Below the pieces are notes generated by a model. It saw nothing but the letters and a program-made list of their open reading frames with translations. It was not told the DNA's origin and ran no database searches. DNA of 64,000 nt from Bursaphelenchus xylophilus (lineage: Eukaryota; Nematoda; Chromadorea; Rhabditida; Aphelenchoididae). A program made the translations under genes and the position numbers. The stretch is from positions 7,626,001 through 7,690,000 of the forward strand of contig CAJFCV020000003.1 in the NCBI GenBank assembly GCA_904066235.2, in the 5' to 3' direction. Positions 1 through 13,179 of this stretch are shown here, piece by piece (positions within the stretch are counted from its first letter, which is position 1; the number at the start of each line of letters is the position of its first letter).

Positions 1-280
1 TTGTTGTTTGTTGTGTAGCTTCGGAAACCGAGACAGAGTCCGGGGTCCCACGAGACTCCACGATGGGTTCTAATGTGGTTCTGGTTGCCTGTGATGAGAT
101 CGATTTGGCGGTTGATCGATGACGATGTCGAGAAGGAATTAGTCGTTCGTTTAATTTCTGGACAATAGGATAAGAAGATTCCGAGGAAACAGGATCTGCA
201 GGATGACGGGATAACGTGGAGGATGATTGGACGTCTAAATAGGCAAGATTTATTTTTTGGTGAAAATCAAAAAAAGATGA

Positions 281-350
281 AAGCCGGAATCGAACCAGTG
301 ACCTTTCGTTCGCTAGGCAGACGCACTGCTCCTGAGCCATTGAGGCACAA
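281..350 (-). pseudogene. tRNA-like relic (tRNA pseudogene or SINE head)
   Basis: On the minus strand a B-box (GGTTCGATTCC, 285-295) follows an A-box-like segment (TGGCTCAGGAG, about 329-339) at tRNA spacing, and a weak anticodon arm can be drawn between them. The 5' end does not pair with the 3' end as an acceptor stem, and the B-box is followed by a T-run about 12 bp further on. This is an internal pol III promoter in a molecule that is not a good tRNA, so a tRNA pseudogene or the head of a tRNA-derived SINE fits best. It could still be a divergent tRNA if a covariance model found better pairing. Confidence 0.45.
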
Positions 351-2989
351 TGTCAGTTTAAACTCTAGCTGTACTAACTGATAAGAAGACTAAAACTAGG
401 GAATTTTTGAGGAAGAAAATTGTGTTTTTTTCGAAGATCATCAATTTTCTTACCTTCTTCGCCCACCTCGGCCAATTGAGGTCGATGAAGTAGATCCTTT
501 GTGGTCGGCGGAAGTACAAAAAGCCTTTCACTCCCACTCTTAGCCAGACTATTCGACCATTCGGATAAATTATCTTCAATATCACCACTGATCGCACTTA
601 ACGTTAATGATTCGGCCTTCCAGTTGGGCGACCACAGCACAAGGGGTGAGGGTTTTGACGGACTTTGACGGGCGGGTCCGTGCGCCGCGTCCCAATCGCC
701 GAACCAGTCCTTGCGGGCTGCCAGGTTTGACGACTTTTCGGAGAAATTGGACAGGTCAAAGGGTCTTGATTAGGGTCAGGTGTGGGTGATATAACGACGA
801 GCTGAACGGGAGCTGGTTGGAGGAAGTTTAGTGAGAGCTTAGGAAGATCTATTGTCCGTAATCGCGTGGGAAAAGCAGAAACGAACCATCAAAATACTAG
901 AAATGTCTCCTTGGGCTCCTTGGCATCGGACAACTAAGCCTCCAACGCCCTGTTTACCCTCATGGCTCAATCTGACATGGCAAAGATAATAAATCCAGCA
1001 AATATATCCGACGAAACAACTTTTCAAGGCACGAGATAAAGACGTTTTTTAAATCCCCACCTAATTCCTCAAGTATCAAATCATCTGTTTCTCTAATTGC
1101 CTCTTCATTATACAAACTCTCTAGGCCTTTTTGTGATCAAGAATTTCCGTTAATTTTCAGGGAAACAGGTGACACGCGTCCTCAAATTAAACTTTGGGAA
1201 TTTCAAACTTTTTTATCCGAAAATAAAAGACTCTTGATCTCCATCTCTAAAGTGATAACGGGAAATAATGGAGCTGAAAAAACAGATGACATTTCTTATA
1301 AAAGAAAGACACGTGTTGTCCCTTGGCCGTCATAAAAGACATGGGCAAATAGATCGAGATTGATCCGAGCCAAGACTAATAGAATCTCTCTATGTCCACT
1401 TAACTCGATCTATCATCCCGAAAATAACATTTCAAAAAACACCCGACCTCAAAAATGTTGAATGTCAGCTTATCAAAGGCCATCGGACAGACTACATCAA
1501 AAATATTTTATAGAAAGAGCGATCTTTTGGCCAGTGGATTTTTGCGAAAATATGGGACTCTCAAGTAATTGGAAAAGAGCAAATTTACGGACTTGGAACT
1601 CTTGTTTTTTCAAGCACTTCTCGGAAAATAACTACAATCAGGTTTCGTGGGCTGGATAGTTTCGATGGGGGGATGACGCAGGGTTCGAAATGTAAATATT
1701 GTATAAAAGTGGGATGTTCCGGATTGTGCGAAGATGACATTTCCAGAACGAAGAGGTGCCCCGAAGGCCTTGAATTTAATATAGTAAAGTTGGCCAGGCC
1801 AGAATCTGGCCAGAAAACAAAAAATCAGCTCTTATTGAGCCATTATCCATTTTAATTGACTTATCGAAGACCACCCTGGGTTTATGAAGCGTGTACTAAA
1901 AGATAAAGCGTTAAGTCCAAGGCTTCAATATGATTGCTACTTCATGGCCATTTGGCCAAGACGCAAAAAAACTAGCCGCAAAACGTCCGTTCAAAGACTG
2001 ATTTGAGTGGATCTCCCTTCGAAATGCACTTAACCTGTAGAAGACACGGAAATGAAGCACAGAATCTTCAAGAGGCCAAAACAGTTTTTGAAAATGCGAC
2101 TTTGAGAGAAAAAGCTACAAAATGTGAAATCAGCCGAATGAAAATCTTGATTTTCACAGACAAAGATGTTTTATGACTCTTCCGAGTTATTAACCACGCC
2201 GATTTAATAGTAGCTATGTAAAAACATACGTTTCATGGTGTCCACTTCGAGTTTGGTTTGGGGAGAGAAGTCGTGAGATCGGCATTTTCCACAAGGCTGA
2301 TCACCTAAGGGCAGGACAAATGGAAGAGAGGATCGACGGTCAATGCCGGAGGAACAGAGAAACCGCATATCTGGAAGAACATTTGATTGGAAATTATGCA
2401 TTATTGTGACCAAAAATTTACAAACAAGAAGGATGACCGTTATAAACAAAAGGGGAAACCGGAAGGATTTTTAAGAAGATGTTTTTTCGTCCTCTTGAAC
2501 TTACTCATAATGAAAAAACAACGCATTTTGCAACAGAAACCCTCAAAAAATTTTGCTTTGAAAAATATAACATTTTGGGGTAAAACAGATAAAAAACAGC
2601 CATAAAACATCCTAAGGCCTCCAATTTTTGCCCTTATTCTAATTGCGGCGCTAAATTTCACGGTATTAATTCGTAAATCTTTAGAAGGCATGTATTTGGC
2701 AGGTCAAGATTTGACTTATGATTCGTAATGCCAAAGGGTTTGTTGTCCAAAAGACAGACAACATAATAACGTCAAATCTTTGAAAAAACGGACACAGATT
2801 TTTTTCGTGTTTCCGTGCCGGATTTGTGACAAGTCCTGTGGACTTTTGACATCCTTTTGACAAACCGCAAATAAGCGAAGAAATAATGTTGGACAGCAAT
2901 CATTGCTATTTTAGGATGTTTCGGGGACCATTTTATAACATATGAGGTCAAGTTTTATTGGCGACTTCTGATAAATAAAGTACGATAAT
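351..2989. other. intergenic, no supported gene
   Basis: All open frames here are under 90 codons, overlap one another on both strands and show no recognisable domain or convincing exon-intron chain. I see nothing I can name. Confidence 0.5.
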
Positions 2990-4571
<1,582 letters not shown>

Positions 4572-4574
4572 CAA

Positions 4575-5798
4575 ATAAAAAAAGGTTTAAAGATTTTTTG
4601 TTTGAAAAACAAGCCAAGAAAAAGAAAAAAAAAAGTCTTACTTGGACAACATTCTCCGGGAAAAGATTGTTTACGGTTTTTTGAGAACAGCAAAAAGAAA
4701 CGTTCGGGACAGACCGACCGACCAAAAACTAAACAATCTAAAATTGTTAATTTGACAATGACAACGTGCAATCGTTGGCTTATAAAGCCCGTAACTGCCG
4801 TTTTTTTACAAAGATAAGATATCGTCTCGAAATTTTTTTCAGCCGAGTTTCTCAATAGCTCAGAAGTTATGTTTGGGGTAAAATCTTCCTTTTCGATTGT
4901 GAAAAATCAAAGAAAAGTCTGCAAACTCAGATTTTATCATCTCTGATACGATCTACAAGACGATTTGATCGAGGGTTCCACGCAAATACAAAAACTTTTC
5001 TTGCTTGTAAGAGGAATGGGGCGCAGGGTCACAGAAAATGTCCAAAAAAATAAGAGGGGAAAAATATTTTTTAAATTTTAAAAAACGATATTTTGCTGGT
5101 AAAAATAGTTGAAAAACAAAGATATTCATACCTTAATAATAAATTGATGCACCAAGACTTATCTTTCACACCTATTTCATCATGCACAACCTTTTAAAAG
5201 ACCCCCACCTCCCTCTCCTGTCTAGAGATTGCATTCCTAATTATCAATGGGAGTTTGTTTAATGTGATGATGGATTAATTACTTGCGCATGAGTGTTGGG
5301 GGAGTCATTCTGGGCTTGATTGTTGACCTCGTGGTTGTAAAAGGATCTCCTTTAACATGATGAAAGTTGAAAGATGTTGTGTAATAATAAAAATAGTTTT
5401 TGCTGCAATCTACATACATTTGTTTGATTTTGGCGATGCGGTTGTAGCGTCGACCTTTAGCCAGATCTCCTCCAGCTGATGATGATTTTTTACGCAACAA
5501 CACGGATTAAGTTTCTTTAATGTTCAAAGAATTTCACACCAAACAATTCTCGTGTCACGTGGGGAAAAAACAAGTACGAAATATGAAAAGAATAAATAAA
5601 TATTCTCGTTTCTCTCATTCATTCTTCCACACTGATAACCCTGATAAGACGCGAGGCCCAGTCCTTTGACCAGCCTGAATCAGGTATTCAGGGCGAGTGC
5701 ATCTGTTGTAAAAAACGTTAATTTCCTTCTTTATTGTTGTTGAACCTCGTTATAAGCTCAAGTTGTTCGAATTCCAAAGCGTTTCGACCAGTGTCGCA
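4575..5798. other. intergenic region between divergent OAT and ZIP genes
   Basis: Presumed promoters of both flanking genes and the missing 5' exon of OAT. A good donor (CAA|GTAAGA on the minus strand, about 4638) could belong to that exon. A short minus-strand open stretch (5279-5503) has no ATG start and no recognised domain. Confidence 0.4.
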
Positions 5799-7029
5799 AT
5801 GGATACAGGTCTATTACAATATTTCTTCGTGGCTTCGATTCTTCTGGCAGGACTGGTTGCTAGTTTAGTGCCGATAAAGGTAAGAAAAGGACAGTGAAAA
5901 ACGAGTTACGACAACCTTTTACTTCTGACCGTATTTCTAGATATATCAAATTTTAAACAACCGCATGCGACAGAGTTTACTAGGTAATAATCGCAAAGAA
6001 TCCAGCCTCTCGCAGTGGATCTCTTGTCTTTCTTGCTTTGCTGGTGGAGTATTTCTAAGCGTTATATTTCTACATCTGTTGCCAGATGCACAGTAAGTCA
6101 AGTCAATAATGTGTTACATAACTGTTGATTTAATTTTCAGTGAATCTTTGACGGTTATTCAAAAGAAAGGGGTCTTTGTGACAAGATACCCGGTCGTCGA
6201 GATCATCTCGTTATTGGGATTCTTTCTTGTGTACATGACGGAAGTGTTGAGCGAGACGTGTGTTACGCAAAGAACCGTTACTCATGATCAAACTATTGTC
6301 ACTAAAAACCCAGCAATCTTGAGGAGACGGAGGGCAAATACAACGACAATTGATGACAAATGGTAAGTACAGTATGGTTGACAAAAGAAAAGAAAAACTT
6401 GCAGTGAGATCCACGAAGATGGTCATGACTTTACCCCACCGCCAATGGAATCGCCCTATTACTCAGCATCATCCATTCCCAGTACAACCGCAATGTCTCA
6501 ACGAGAGCGTACTCTGATTGTCAGAACTATTACCTTCATTACAGCTCTCGTATTTCATTCCATGGTCGAAGGATTTGCATTTGGAGTTCAGCATAATTCC
6601 AGTACGATTATATCCTTATTTGTTGGAATAATTGTTCACAGAACAATTGTGGCCTTTTCTGTCGGCACCAGGATGATCAATTGCCACCCAAAAAGACCGG
6701 TCTTTGTGATCTCTCTTGCCATTGTCTTCGCTGTGAGCTCGCCATTGTTCTCGGTGCTGGGAATGATCGTTAAAGAGTCAGCTATCGATGAGCTGTTCAA
6801 GGAAGAGATATCTCTTGTTTTAATTAGCTTATCCATTGGGACGTTTTTGTATATCGCTTTCTTTGAGGTAACTGTGCAAACAACAACTTTTTTAATTTTT
6901 TTACGCCATACAAGTTGATTATTACAGATGCTGGCGCCAGAAAAGTCGAATGGAAATTACGCGGTCTCTAAATACATTTCAACATTGGCTGGTTTCTTTG
7001 TTATTGCGATTGTAATATACTTTGAATAG
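5799..7029 (+). CDS. ZIP-family zinc/iron transporter A (ZIP1-3 type)
   Basis: Multi-pass membrane transporter expected to move Zn2+ or related divalent metals into the cytosol. Five exons: 5799-5879, 5941-6092, 6141-6362, 6405-6867, 6928-7029; 339 residues, typical of the ZIP1/2/3 subfamily. TM1 starts at residue about 7. Exon 2 ends in the conserved FLHLLPDAHES. The metal-site helix IV reads FHSMVEGFAFGVQ, matching the HxxxEGxAxGxQ ZIP signature, and helix V reads IVHRTIVAFSVGTR, the ZIP1-3 version lacking the second glutamate of LIV-1 types. The loop between TM3 and TM4 is Arg- and Ser-rich with few histidines. All introns are 35-61 bp with normal GT-AG ends. Start chosen because it opens exon 1 directly before TM1. 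It has an adjacent paralogue with identical lengths for exons 2 and 3. Confidence 0.93.
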
Positions 7030-7246
7030 AAGTAAAATGTACATATCTTTATTTCTTGAACCCACTGACTTTAAGACCAAAGAATTTCTAAGTTAGGCTA
7101 CGAATCAACCTATCCTTTAGATCGTTCAACATATACTGATCCGCAGGCCCGCTTCGAATGGTCTCACGTCTGCCTGTAATCCCCTAAGGCTGTCAACGCT
7201 ATACTATTTCGAAAAGTTAGAGCTTAAATCGCATTTTTATAATGCA

Positions 7247-7327
7247 ATGGACACTCTCTTGCTGCAGTCTATCTTGATCTTTATTTTACTTGTCTCGGCG
7301 TTGCTGGCTAGTCTGTCGCCGCTTAAG
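7247..7327 (+). other. spare first exon of a ZIP gene (alternative first exon or relic)
   Basis: ATG followed by 27 codons of hydrophobic sequence ending SLSPLK and a good donor (AAG|GTAAGC). It has the same length (81 bp) and phase as exon 1 of ZIP A and is clearly homologous to it. No exon 2 follows until 8098, which is already served by another first exon at 7552-7635. It is therefore either an alternative promoter/first exon for ZIP B (intron about 770 bp) or the only survivor of a third gene copy. Confidence 0.7.
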
Positions 7328-7551
7328 GTAAGCTGTTTTTATGCACTTTTTCTTCTCTAAATATGTCTCTTAACCAAGGTTACCTGCAAAAACGAAGGAA
7401 GACTAGACTAATCGATTACGTTTTGAAGCAAACGGCCCAGCCCATATAGTAAACTTTTGATAGCTTTTGTCATAAGCTACCCTTTTCGAAAACTTCAAAA
7501 ATACACCAAAGAAAACATGTCACAGTGTGATGCATATTAAGCATCAACAAA

Positions 7552-9215
7552 ATGGAAAGCGTTAGAGATCTCCACCTCTTACTGATTTTGTCGATTTTCT
7601 TAATTACTTCGTTGGCTGCGATCTTGCCGATCAGGGTATGGATTTCTAAATTTAGCTCAATTTTTCTACCGATTCACATTGGAAAAGACGTTTCTTATGT
7701 ATACAAATCGGCTTCATTGAAACGGTCCGTAATTAAAGTCACGATAACTATCAGTCTGTCGGAAAAATAACGGCGGATTGTCGCAGCGAAATGTCTCGCC
7801 TCGCCGCTGTCGCGCACCAAATCCCAAGCCGCGGCTTGCAGTCGCAAAGCAATGATGGGCGATTCCGAGGCGCGACGATCCGCCGTTATTTTCCCGACAG
7901 ACTGATAAGATCCTCCTCCGGCTCTGAATCTTTATTCAATCTTTATTTTTGCGAAGCCACTACCAAGAAAACGCTTGCAGATTTCGCAGCCAATACTTTG
8001 AAGAAGCGGTATATGGCCTTGAAAAGTTTCTACAACGTTCGAAACAGACGTTAGATCGCATGCAGAACTCTTATACCGATTAACTCGCAATTTTTAGATC
8101 TACACTGCATTACGAAAAAGATTGATCGACAACAGAGATCCACACGATGATTCTCCGTCTATCCTCAGCCATTGGATTTCTTGTTTGACATGCTTCTCGG
8201 GCGGTGTCTTCCTTGGTGTTATATTTTTACATTTACTGCCTGATGCGCAGTACGTAAGGCCCCCGGAATTACCTACCTGACTATTACTCGCTTTTAGTGA
8301 ATCACTACGGGTTGTCCAAAGCAAGCATGTGTGGAAGTCAGAATATCCACTGGTGGAGATGATGACGTTATTTGGCTTCTTCTTTATATACATGATCGAG
8401 GTTGTGAGCGAGACTTGTTTCACACAAAGCGGGGTAAAACATAAGCATAAATTGGTGACCAAATTTTCCGAGATCATTCGATTTAACCATAAAAGTGACA
8501 GCGCATCTTCTAGTAAGAGGCAAGTAAACCCATTTTGTATCAGTAAATATCAATAACCCACTTTTCAGCGATGTCAAACACGAGGTATCTTCAACATGTT
8601 CTGAACAGGGTCAGAAACACTGCAAATGCATTCCAAGGATACCACGGAAAGAGAGGACTCTAATTATTCGATCCGTCACGTTTATTACAGCTCTGGTATT
8701 TCACTCGATGGTAGAAGGCTTTGCATTCGGTGTTCAGAAGAATGCACGGGCCATCACAACCTTATTTGTTGGCATTATTGTCCATCGAACCATAGTTTCT
8801 TTTTCGGTCGGGACAAGATTAGTAAATTGTCATCCAAACCGACCGATCTTTGTCGTTGTTTTGGCCTTTATTTTCTCCGTGAGCTCGCCATTATTCGCAG
8901 TGGTAGGAATGTGTGTTAGGGTAAGCATAACTAACTGAAATGTGTCTAAAACGCTTTTATATATTTCCAGCAATCAGCAATCAACGAGCTCTTCAAAGAA
9001 CAAATTACATTTATTCTAATCAGTCTATCAATTGGAACATTCTTGTACATTGCATTCTTTGAAGTGAGTTCTTATCTATTATATTTCTTTTAGCTGTTTG
9101 CTTGATTTTTTAGATGCTGGCCCCGGAAAAGCTCAACGAAACCCATGGATCTCCCAAGTTTTTGGCAACTTTTTGCGGATTCGTCATTATTGCGGTTATA
9201 ATTTATTTCGAATAA
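7552..9215 (+). CDS. ZIP-family zinc/iron transporter B
   Basis: Tandem paralogue of the transporter at 5799-7029. Six exons: 7552-7635, 8098-8249, 8298-8519, 8569-8920, 8971-9063, 9114-9215; 334 residues. Exons 2 and 3 are exactly as long as in ZIP A (152 and 222 bp). Exon 4 of ZIP A is split here into two. The metal-site helix reads FHSMVEGFAFGVQ and helix V IVHRTIVSFSVGTR. The exon 3/4 junction requires a GC donor (AG|GCAAGT at 8520): the only nearby GT donor, at 8524, would put exon 4 out of frame. Exon 4 opens with a variable loop containing CKC. Intron 1 is long (462 bp) and carries a MITE. Same role as ZIP A inferred; expression differences would depend on its separate first exon(s). 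Confidence 0.92.
7751..7905. mobile_element. 155-bp MITE with long terminal inverted repeats
   Basis: Begins TCAGTCTGTCGG and ends with its inverse; the arms match over about 29 bp with one mismatch and continue into an inverted GC-rich stem. TA flanks both ends (7749-7750, 7906-7907), consistent with a TA target-site duplication as made by Tc1/mariner-type transposases. It has no coding capacity and lies in intron 1 of ZIP B. Confidence 0.85.
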
Positions 9216-9984
9216 AAATGCGAGAATTTAGCCTCTTTCAGAATACAGAGCGATTCCGTTTGTTTTATATTGTATGGGGAGTCACTTGCGTTTAAGTTGA
9301 AGGCTCAAGGGCGAATGCAAACCTTTTTTCCCGCGGGCTTTGCAATAATTTTTGTTTGGAATACAAGTGTTAGTCATTTTCGGAAAATACAAAGTATTTA
9401 TATATTCTTAGTATGAGACACTAACAGCCTTAATTTTATTCTCATTAGCTTTTAAATTCCTTTTATCAAACCTTTTCTCGTAATTTGCCGATTTGAATTT
9501 TACAAGAACTGCCCATTGCAAAATAATTCCAATATTGATATAGGAATTATTCTGAAACGGGAATTTTATAGCCCTATTTTCACCTGAGGCCTTTTTTCGA
9601 AAACAGCATACAAAAAGGAAGGGAACGATCTTCCCATCACTCTTTTTCGATATTCTTTCGTCCACTGATAAGCCATGAACAAATTTAGCGACGGAACGCG
9701 GCTTTATCTGATATTTCTTGGCGTTTTAAGTGGGGGACTACAGTGAATTCGCGCTTGTGATGGAGTTCGGACTTTAGAATTGAAATTTTAATGCGAAACG
9801 GAGTTTAGGAAGTTAATGGGGATTACATCGAAAAACCGAAAGTTGAAAATAACGACCACAATTATTTTTCTTGTACCTCTAATATAATTGTTGTTCTTAT
9901 TGTTAGACATCCAGTAGTTGTAATTTATGATTCATTCTTTTCTTTCTGACTATTTTTTAATTCGTGATTGTCTGGCTTTTAGCC
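9216..9984. other. intergenic, promoter of REEP gene
   Basis: AT-rich, without coding signals. It ends with a polypyrimidine-AG (CTGGCTTTTAG, 9972-9982) just before the REEP start codon, a likely spliced-leader acceptor. Confidence 0.45.
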
Positions 9985-10706
9985 ATGGCCAGGAAAGAGC
10001 AACCAACCCCGAGTAGTAACATTTTCGTCAATTACTTTTCCAAATACAATGAGCAGTTGAAAGAAGTCTTATATCAGCCGAAAAATGATACGGTTGAAGG
10101 ATACATCACATTGTTTGAGAGCAAAACGAATATCAAAAGAGAGCAGGTAAGGACTTATAAATAGGGTCATAATGACGTTGTTCTTTCAGGCCGCCTATGC
10201 ACTCCTTGGACTAGTTTCTTTATACTTTATTATCGGAGCATTTGCGTCCATTATCTGCAATTTCGTTGGGTTCGCATACCCGGCATACCATTCGGTGAAG
10301 GTAGGAATATTTTAATAAAATTTTTGACACATTCTTTTTCGTCATCATCGATGTATCCTAGTCATAAAGCAGTAGTTATAATTCTAAAAATACTTTTCAG
10401 GCCTTGAGAACAGAAGCAGTTGAAGATGACAGAAAATGGCTGATTTACTGGACTGTTTTCGCCTTTTTTTCGCTTGTTGACTTCTTCGCCAACCGCATTT
10501 TATCTTACTTCCCAGCTTACTGGCTTGCTAAGGTATGCTTTAAATTTCCAGACACTTTCCATGATCTGTTTAAGGTCGTTTTCCTGGTCTACCTGTACCT
10601 TCCTCAAACCAATGGAGCTCTTTACTTGTACGAGAACTACGTTGACAAGATCGTATCCAAATTTGACTCTCTTCTTGGATTCCAGAAACCAGTGAAGACG
10701 GAGTAA
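9985..10706 (+). CDS. yop-1: REEP/Yop1 (TB2/DP1/HVA22) ER-shaping protein
   Basis: Reticulon-like hairpin membrane protein that curves tubular ER membranes. Four exons: 9985-10146, 10190-10300, 10401-10532, 10575-10706; 178 residues, the normal REEP5/6-Yop1 size. Family signatures: NFVGFAYPAYHSVKAL at the end of the first hairpin, EDDRKWLIYWTVFAFFSLVDFF and PAYWLAK followed by VVFLVYLYLPQTNGALYLYE. The last intron (10533-10574) is only 42 bp, has no stop codon and is a multiple of three, so it can be read through; the family alignment shows it should be removed (AK|VVFL). The AG at 9981-9982 lies two bases before the ATG, suggesting trans-splicing. Confidence 0.94.
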
Positions 10707-10784
10707 TTATTAATATTTCTAGATTTCTAGTTTCTTATAGCAAGGCTACAACAGGGTTTAAGAATAAACATATCAAAAAAAAGT

Positions 10785-13179
10785 TTATGGGCAAATAGTG
10801 CTCGAGGCACCGCAAGGTTTGTTGCCGCGGGTGATGAACAATTTTGGGCGTGTTGGAGTTACGCAAACACAAACACGATAGGCTTCGATAGAAGCTGTTA
10901 ATGAGGGAGATGAGGATATGGGAAGGTTGTTCATTCGATTGCCAAGGTACACTTTGCGGGAGTTGAAACGCACAGCTCCGTCGACCTGAACAATAGATCA
11001 AAGTTTAGTATGATAAATTCGGTCAAAAAAGTATAGTAAAAACGCTAGAACGTTAGAAAAAAGTGTCGTCATTAAATGCAGAGCTCTCTAATCACAGATT
11101 TCCCCCTAAAATCAATGAAAAGCTTAAAATTCGCAGGAACTCATGGTGCCATAAAGTGGATTTCCCAAAAAAAAGTTCAAAATCTCCTTTGAATTGAAGA
11201 GTTCATGGCCTCGTATAAATCAAATGCGGTCGAAATGATAAAAAAAACTCGGCTCTGGATGCAGATGTTCTCGGACAGCTCATTCAAACAACTTCCGAGA
11301 CAACTTTACGTGAACTTTCTTCACTTTTTAGTCAAGGATTAAGAAATTATTTTGAAACCTTCACGCCTTATATTTTACAACTACCGTTTTTAAACTTTAC
11401 TTTTAGCAATGGCGGAAGGTCATAACACCGGCAAGTGTTATCGTCTCTGCACTCAATGTAAATACGCGATCCCCAACAATTTATCCATTTTTTGTGGGAA
11501 TTGTGGCTATCAATTTGCGGATCGAAGAAATTTGAATGATACGCAGATGATTTTGGGAAGCTTAGATCGAGTTAGAGATGCAATCGGAGACATCAACAAT
11601 CGACAAACTCAATTTGTTCATGGACTAAACGGGATTGGAGAGATTGTCAGAGAAATGGGAGCCAGAGTAACGAGATTGGAGATAATCGCGGAGAGAAAGA
11701 AATGTAAGCTGCCCTTACTTCTACCATATTCAATTCTAAAATAACTAAAGATTACTATTGGCCCTAAGAAATTATCTTCAGCTTTACATCTGACCTCCCA
11801 CTACACAAACCCTCTTCATCGTAGCATCGAAAATATTGAAATAACCAAATCAGTGACATCGGAGATCTCAGATGACAGTTCGTTACCCCCACCTACGCCT
11901 ACAGTGAAATCAGCATCAGTGCCTCCACCACCAGTCAAACCAAAACCAGTTGCCACTCAATCTTTCGAAATTGATGAGAGGATAAACAAAAACAGTGATG
12001 AGAGTGATAGTGAGATTGAAGATATCAGTGAAGATGACCCAGTAGAAGATATCGACACAACGTTCTGTGACACACCAACAGAAAATATCTATCGAAATGA
12101 TTTTGGGGAGTGAGGGAGTCATGGACTTGTAATCCCAATATTTTCTGTTTATAATAAACGATACCTATCATACATCTAACGGCCAGCTTATTTTTCCCAA
12201 AATGGCAAGAGATGGACTTACTTCAGTTTTGATTCCGATACTTGTACTCGCATTGAACCTGATAGTTTTGCCTTCTAACTTGACACCTTGATTTCCTCTG
12301 AGGATAACATTCTCTGCCTCTGCTTTCAGCGGCTGATTTATTGGAGAACGGACCTAAAATAATTCTTTTAACGCCTTGTAACCTAAACTGTTTAAACAGC
12401 CATAGCGATGACTATGTTTGTCTTTCTAGAACCACTAAATCTTAAACGCTCACCTTATTGGTGATGATTTTGCTTGTTGAAACTTTCTTTATCCGACTGT
12501 CCACAGTAACCATTGGATGTTGTGCACTAAATAATGTTCTACCATCTGTGGTGGTCACCTAGAAAACAATTTAGGGCTACCCGAAACAGTCATCACAAAC
12601 ATACCAAGAAGTTTTCATGCAAATCAAACCGGCAAACCCCATCTTGAAGCAAAAACTCGGTCTTGTTGACTCCACCTTTGATTAAAACCTAAACTTTAAA
12701 TACGAAAACAGCATACTTTGACTCACTCGGCTTCCTTGAATATTCATAGTCTGTGCTTTCGGCCCAATAACATGTCCAGTATTTGTGACAACATGTCCTA
12801 GATCAATGTTCTTGGCTGACATATACACGATCGTCTCTTCTTTCCCTGTCTTTTCGTCATTATAAGAATGCACTTTGATGTATTCCATCCCTCGAGGGCT
12901 CATTTTTAGGACCCGTATTAGTGTTATATTGAACTGAAAGAGAAGTTTTTATCATGAAGACCCATAATAAGACGAGCTTACAGCCAAAATGAGGATAGCA
13001 AATATGAATAAGATGAGGATCCATATGATCAAGATGATTAGTCGATGTTCCCGAAGCCCGGTCACATTTATTGGAGTGCTTTCCTTCTCCGAACCTTGTT
13101 GTAGATCCAATGAATCCGCTTTCTCGGCAGGAAACCTGTCTCCATCAGTGAGACGGCGAAGATATCGCGGGGAAGCCAT
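10785..13179 (-). CDS. sgcb-1: beta-sarcoglycan
   Basis: Type II membrane glycoprotein of the dystrophin-glycoprotein complex at the muscle plasma membrane. Six exons: 12982-13179, 12727-12933, 12605-12688, 12454-12558, 12222-12353, 10785-10985; 308 residues. There is a basic/acidic cytoplasmic N-terminus, one TM helix at residues about 45-66 (LIILIIWILILFIFAILILA), then a beta-helical extracellular region. ILRGNQGVKLEGKTIRF matches the beta- rather than the gamma/delta-sarcoglycan pattern (RGNEGVFIMGKTIEF-like). The C-terminus AYRVCVC...CGASSTICP is the cysteine cluster shared by the family. An AG directly abuts the ATG, so the mRNA is probably trans-spliced or has a 5' UTR intron. The 1,236-bp last intron contains a complete gene on the other strand. 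It lies downstream of the myosin on the same strand; both are muscle genes. Confidence 0.9.
11409..12113 (+). CDS. small zinc-ribbon protein nested in the beta-sarcoglycan intron
   Basis: Two exons, 11409-11703 and 11782-12113; 208 residues. Residues about 8-38 hold CTQC...CGNC, a two-knuckle zinc ribbon (CxxC, 13 residues, CxxC) ending in a Tyr/Phe-rich strand. A short predicted helical/coiled segment follows (LDRVRDAIGDINNRQTQFVHGL to about residue 95), then a proline-rich linker (PPPTPTVKSASVPPPPVKPKP) and a strongly acidic Ser/Asp/Glu tail. A polypyrimidine-AG (ACTTTTAG) two bases before the ATG looks like a spliced-leader acceptor, so it should be independently transcribed. I do not recognise a specific orthologue; the acidic tail and ribbon would suit an adaptor, but that is a guess. 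Confidence 0.82.

Noticed and set aside
374..640. 88-codon minus-strand frame near the left edge
   Set aside because: Considered as a fragment of a retroelement protein, but no zinc knuckle, protease or other signature is present.
5279..5503. 74-codon minus-strand frame ending KPRMTPPTLMRK
   Set aside because: Looks mildly coding and contains a possible intron, but has no ATG, with an in-frame stop just upstream, and no family match; not enough to call a gene.
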